In this document: positions 60,617 to 64,000 of the stretch, piece by piece
Layout of the letters: each line of letters opens with the position of its first letter
Position numbering within the stretch: the stretch's first letter is position 1
NCBI GenBank assembly: GCA_035644215.1
Contig: DASQPA010000125.1
Span: 22,977 to 86,976 of the forward strand
Reading direction: 5' to 3'
Length of the DNA: 64,000 nt
From: DASQPA01 sp035644215
GTDB taxonomy: Bacteria; Acidobacteriota; Thermoanaerobaculia; Multivoradales; UBA5704
Translations under genes and position numbers: made by a program
The notes under the pieces: generated by a model
Told to the model about the DNA's origin: nothing
The model's input: the letters and a program-made list of their open reading frames with translations, nothing else
Database searches by the model: none

Positions 60617-61636
60617 ATGGATTGGAAGCAAAAGAGGGTCCTCGTCACCGGTGGAGCCTCGTTCATCAGCTCGCACCTGATCGACCTCCTGGTCGAGAAG
60701 GGGACACGGCACATCCGGGTGGTCGACGACCTGTCGAGCGGCCACCTCGCCAATATTCAGCCGCACCTCGACTCGGGAGTGGTCGAGATGCTGGAGGCCG
60801 ACCTCCTGACCCCCGGCGTGCCCCAGCGGGCGGTCGAGGGCATGCAGGTCGTCTTCCACCTGGCGGCCATCCATGGCGGCCGCGGCTTCGTCGACCTGCA
60901 CCAGGCCGCCTGCGCCCAGAACCTCGCCCTGGACGGCATGCTGATCAAGGCCGCCCATGAGGCCAAAGTCGAAAAGTTCGTCTTCGCCTCCTCGGGCTGC
61001 GTCTACCCCAACTACCTGCAGGGGGACGTGACGCAGGAGCTGTACTTGAAGGAGGAGATGGTCGGTCCGCCCTACGAGGCCGACAACCTCTACGGCTGGG
61101 CCAAGCTGATGACCGAGATGACGCTCGCCGCCTACTACCGGGACCTCGGCTTCAAGTCGGCCTCCTGCCGTTTCTTCACCGTCTACGGCGAGCGCGGGGT
61201 GGAGAACCACGCCGTCATCGCCATGATCGCCCGCGCCTTCGTGCGCCAGGACCCCTTCGAGGTCTGGGGGGACGGCACCCAGATCCGCAACTGGACCTAC
61301 GTCGGCGACATCGTCCGCGGCATGGTCCTGGCGGCCGAGACGATCGACGACGGCACCGCGATCAACCTGGGGACCGAGGAGCGGACGCGGGTGATCGACG
61401 CCGTCCGCGAGGTGCTGCGCTACACCGGCCACAGCGCCGAAATTAAATTCCTGCCTCACATGCCCACCGGCCCGCTCAACCGGGTGGCGAGCAATCGGCT
61501 GGCCAAAGAGCTCCTCGGCTGGGAGCCGCGGATGCGGTTCATGGACGGCCTGCACACGACGATCGACTGGTACTTCGCCACCCGGGAGCGCGAGACGGTC
61601 GGCGGCTACCTGGCCGAGATGCTCACCGAGCGGTAG
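60617..61636 (+). CDS. NAD-dependent sugar epimerase/dehydratase (SDR)
   Basis: 339 residues. Extended SDR fold: VLVTGGASFISSHLIDLL at the dinucleotide site, catalytic Ser in ASSGCVYPN and YGWAK (Tyr-x3-Lys). The usual GGxGFIGSH has Ser at the second and third Gly positions. The family interconverts nucleotide sugars (UDP-glucose 4-epimerase, GDP-mannose 3,5-epimerase and relatives); I cannot assign one. AGGGAG at 60602-60607 supports the start. Confidence 0.82.
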   Translation: MDWKQKRVLVTGGASFISSHLIDLLVEKGTRHIRVVDDLSSGHLANIQPHLDSGVVEMLEADLLTPGVPQRAVEGMQVVFHLAAIHGGRGFVDLHQAACAQNLALDGMLIKAAHEAKVEKFVFASSGCVYPNYLQGDVTQELYLKEEMVGPPYEADNLYGWAKLMTEMTLAAYYRDLGFKSASCRFFTVYGERGVENHAVIAMIARAFVRQDPFEVWGDGTQIRNWTYVGDIVRGMVLAAETIDDGTAINLGTEERTRVIDAVREVLRYTGHSAEIKFLPHMPTGPLNRVASNRLAKELLGWEPRMRFMDGLHTTIDWYFATRERETVGGYLAEMLTER

Positions 61637-61644
61637 GAGAGCGG

Positions 61645-62820
61645 TTGAGCGCCGGCGATCCCGCGAGGGTCCACTTCCAGGGCTTGAACAGCCTGCGGTT
61701 CCTCGCCGCCTTCTTCGTCGTCCTCGGCCACGTCCCGCTCAACCAGGAGAGCGTCGGGCTCCCCCATCCCAACAGCGCGGCCTTCTTCTATCGCGGCGCC
61801 TTCGCCGTCTCCTTCTTCTTCGCCCTCTCCGGCTTCCTCATCACCTATCTGCTCCTCGACGAGAGGCGGCGGACCGGCGACGTCCACGTCCGCCGCTTCT
61901 ACCTGCGCCGGGTCTGCCGCATCTGGCCGCTCTACTTCGCCGTCGTCTTCTTCGGCCTCTTCTTCTACAACGGCCTGCTGCCCCTCCTCGGGATGCCCTA
62001 CCGGGTCGAGTACCGGCTGGGGACCGCTCTCGTCCTCTACAGCCTGCTCCTCCCCAACCTGATGAACAGCCTCTATACCGTGGGCGGCATCCTGAATCCC
62101 AGCTGGTCGATCGGGGTCGAGGAACAGTTCTACCTGCTCTGGGCGCCGGCGGTGAAACGGGTGCGGGAGCACCTCCCCGCCCTCTGCTGGGCGATCTTCG
62201 GCCTCTCCTTCGTCCTCTTCTGTCTCAACCATTACGACGCCTTCGGCCCCTACGAGTGGAAGAAGTTCGTCGGCCAACTCAAATTCCACTTCATGGCGGC
62301 GGGGGCGCTCGCGGCCTGGTTCCTCGACCGGCGGCGGGCGGCCCTCCTGCGCTTACCACCCTTCGCCAGCCGTCTCCTCCAACTCGTCCTCTTCGCCCTG
62401 CTCGCCGACTACTACCTGGTGAATGTCATCCCCTGGGGCTGGCTGGGCGAGGAGGTCCTGCAGATCGTCCTCTACACCTGGATCATCGTCGACCTCGCCG
62501 CCAACCCGAGAAACGTCCTGCCGATCGACAACAAGGTCTTCGACTACCTGGGGACGATCTCCTACGGGATCTACATGCTCCACATGCCCGCCATCTACGC
62601 CACCTCGACCCTTTTCAAGGTCACGGCATGGTGGCACGGTCACCTGGTGCTCTACTGTCTCGGCTACTACGGGCTCGTCTTCACCCTGACCTTCCTCCTC
62701 GCCCACCTCTCCTATCGCTGGTTCGAGCTCCCCTTCCTGCGCCTCAAAGACCGACGGTTCTCGCTCCTTCCGCCGGCGCCCGCGCCCCCCGCGAGCACCC
62801 CCATGGCGACCTCGGTCTAG
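61645..62820 (+). CDS. Acyltransferase family 3 (OafA/YrhL-like)
   Basis: 391 residues from TTG with TAGGAGA upstream. About ten membrane helices. LNSLRFLAAFFVVLGHVPL carries the R...H signature of the family, followed by FFFALSGFLI and WSIGVEEQFYLLW. It passes acyl groups (often acetyl) across the inner membrane onto surface glycans. Lacks the extra C-terminal SGNH domain; the separate SGNH protein at 56850 could complement it. Confidence 0.88.
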   Translation: MSAGDPARVHFQGLNSLRFLAAFFVVLGHVPLNQESVGLPHPNSAAFFYRGAFAVSFFFALSGFLITYLLLDERRRTGDVHVRRFYLRRVCRIWPLYFAVVFFGLFFYNGLLPLLGMPYRVEYRLGTALVLYSLLLPNLMNSLYTVGGILNPSWSIGVEEQFYLLWAPAVKRVREHLPALCWAIFGLSFVLFCLNHYDAFGPYEWKKFVGQLKFHFMAAGALAAWFLDRRRAALLRLPPFASRLLQLVLFALLADYYLVNVIPWGWLGEEVLQIVLYTWIIVDLAANPRNVLPIDNKVFDYLGTISYGIYMLHMPAIYATSTLFKVTAWWHGHLVLYCLGYYGLVFTLTFLLAHLSYRWFELPFLRLKDRRFSLLPPAPAPPASTPMATSV

Positions 62821-62835
62821 GGGCGGTAGGCGACC

Positions 62836-63969
62836 GTGCACCGGCTGGTCTACCTCTGCGACTGGCTCCCCCCGGACTTCGGCGCCGTGGGCCAGTACAG
62901 CCTCCTCTTCGCCCGCCAGCGGGCCGCGGCGGGTGAGGACGTGGTGCTCGCCGGCCTCTCCTCCACCGCCGGTAGGGCGACCGAGGAGACGGTGGGGACC
63001 GGGCGCCTGCGCATCGTGCGGCGGCAGGCTCCCGCCTACGATCGGGCGAACCTCCGCGCCCGCGCCCTGTGGACCGCCCGCACCAACCTCGGGCTCCTGT
63101 GGGGCGTGCGCCGCGAGCTGATCGCTGCCGACGAGATCCTCTTCACCGGCAGCCCGCCGTTTCTGCTTCAGCTCGTGGCGCCGCTCAATTTCTTCCTGCG
63201 CAAACGGCTGGTCTATCGGATTACCGATTTCCATCCCGAGTGTCTGATGGCGGAAATCGCGGAACGGGGCCGGGTGCCCTGGGGCCTTTCCACCTTCTAC
63301 CGGCTGACCGTGCGGTTGAGGAGGCGGGTCGACCGCTTCGAGGTCCTCGGTGAGGACCAGCGGCGGCGCCTGCACGAGATCGGGATTCCGGACGAGCGGA
63401 TCGTCCTCACGCGCGATCCCTCACCGGTCGAGATCCCCCCCGGCACCGAACCGCTCGACCGGCCGCCCGAGCTCGCCGGCCGCTGTCTGCTCCTCTACTC
63501 CGGCAATTTCGGGGTCGCCCACGACCACGAGACCTTCGTCGCCGGCTATCGCCTCCACCACCGCCAGGGCTCCGGCCGGGTCGGGCTCTGGCTGAACGCT
63601 ACCGGCGCGAAGGCTGATCTCGTCGAGAGCGCCCTCCGCCAGGAGGGGCTCCCGGTCCACCGCAGCCGCCCCCTCCCCCTGGATCTCCTGCCGCGCCTCC
63701 TCGTCACTCCGGACGCCCACCTCATCACCCTGCGCGACGCCTTCGTCGGCTACGTCCTGCCGTCCAAGGTCTACGGCTGCCTGGCCTCGGGCCGGGACGT
63801 CCTCTACGTCGGCAGCCCCGGCTCGGACGTCCATCTGCTCAGCTCCGAGGCCCTGCCGAAGGAGGAGGGCTACTTCCGGGTCGACACCGGGGACGCCGAG
63901 GGGGTGGCCCGCGCGCTGGAGGCGATCGCCGACCGGGTGGGGATCTCAGCCCCGAAGGGGCGACGGTAG
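62836..63969 (+). CDS. Family 4 glycosyltransferase (WbuB-like)
   Basis: 377 residues from GTG. RLVYLCDWLPPDFGAVGQYS at the start, the LFTGSPPFLLQLVAPLNFFL element typical of WbuB/FnlA-linked enzymes, and YSGNFGVAHDHETFVAG opening the donor domain. 'LPSKVYGCLASGRDVLYVG' replaces the E-x7-E segment. Its last codons are part of the perfect stem-loop at 63948-63998. Confidence 0.78.
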   Translation: MHRLVYLCDWLPPDFGAVGQYSLLFARQRAAAGEDVVLAGLSSTAGRATEETVGTGRLRIVRRQAPAYDRANLRARALWTARTNLGLLWGVRRELIAADEILFTGSPPFLLQLVAPLNFFLRKRLVYRITDFHPECLMAEIAERGRVPWGLSTFYRLTVRLRRRVDRFEVLGEDQRRRLHEIGIPDERIVLTRDPSPVEIPPGTEPLDRPPELAGRCLLLYSGNFGVAHDHETFVAGYRLHHRQGSGRVGLWLNATGAKADLVESALRQEGLPVHRSRPLPLDLLPRLLVTPDAHLITLRDAFVGYVLPSKVYGCLASGRDVLYVGSPGSDVHLLSSEALPKEEGYFRVDTGDAEGVARALEAIADRVGISAPKGRR

Positions 63970-64000
63970 ACCAGGATGACCGTCGCCCCTTCGGGGCTTT
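63948..64000 (+). terminator. Perfect 20-bp stem-loop at the end of the locus
   Basis: AGCCCCGAAGGGGCGACGGT (63948-63967) and its exact reverse complement (63979-63998) enclose an 11-nt loop; T residues follow up to the window edge. The stem includes the stop codon of the last glycosyltransferase. It is probably an intrinsic, possibly bidirectional terminator. Confidence 0.75.

Overview
This is a GC-rich window from a diderm (Gram-negative-type) bacterium. It carries a TamB-like and an Omp85-family pair, SGNH and acyltransferase modules, and a large surface-polysaccharide locus. The combination of TlyA next to NadK, many-POTRA Omp85, LanC-like proteins, carboxypeptidase-regulatory-domain outer-membrane proteins and a 'LQRTVGNQAV' motif protein fits Acidobacteriota best, with Myxococcota-like lineages as the alternative. 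This assignment is inference from gene content only. No tRNA, rRNA, CRISPR array or transposase gene was seen.

Layout. 3-2901: 3' end of an ArnT-like membrane glycosyltransferase, then an asparagine-synthase-type amidotransferase. 2902-4057: gene-free, with stem-loops and a degenerate 21-bp tandem array. 4058-9916: amidase, orphan CHASE-PAS histidine kinase, small GT31-like protein (minus strand), and a DUF4143-type ATPase behind a near-perfect 35-bp inverted repeat. 9986-18870: housekeeping/envelope run of Trm112-like, TlyA, NadK, TamB and a seven-POTRA Omp85 protein; the last four are joined by stop/start overlaps. 18891-19724: three antitoxin-like genes with no visible toxin, one flanked by an exact 18-bp direct repeat. 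19847-26512: accessory island with an unknown 175-aa protein, a second 21-bp array made of palindromic units, a protein with a contractile-injection-cargo-like N-terminus fused to a Tgl-transglutaminase-like domain, an unknown helical protein, and two tandem LanC-like cyclases without a dehydratase. 26602-35874: outer-membrane-like protein, PDZ/7TM/GAF/PAS histidine kinase, sigma-54 response regulator, and an M14 carboxypeptidase. 36202-63969: polysaccharide locus.

The polysaccharide locus opens with a specialised NusG paralogue behind a palindrome-rich leader. It continues through about 22 same-strand genes that mostly overlap by 1-14 bases: a second AsnB-like amidotransferase, flippase, O-antigen-polymerase-like protein, about ten glycosyltransferases, GDP-perosamine-synthase-like aminotransferase plus PerB/PglD-type acetyltransferase, carbamoyltransferase, SGNH protein, three FkbM methyltransferases, epimerase and acyltransferase. 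One GT8-like gene runs in the opposite direction. A perfect 20-bp stem-loop closes the last gene. Together these genes would make, decorate, flip and polymerise a glycan containing an N-acylated 4-amino-6-deoxy sugar, probably with amide, carbamoyl, methyl and acyl groups. The nucleotide-sugar 4,6-dehydratase that would feed the aminotransferase is not in the window.

The most unusual material lies in 18.9-26.5 kb (injection-cargo-like/transglutaminase-like protein, orphan LanC pair, palindromic array, antitoxin-only cluster) and in the two 21-bp arrays, which share a period but not a sequence.
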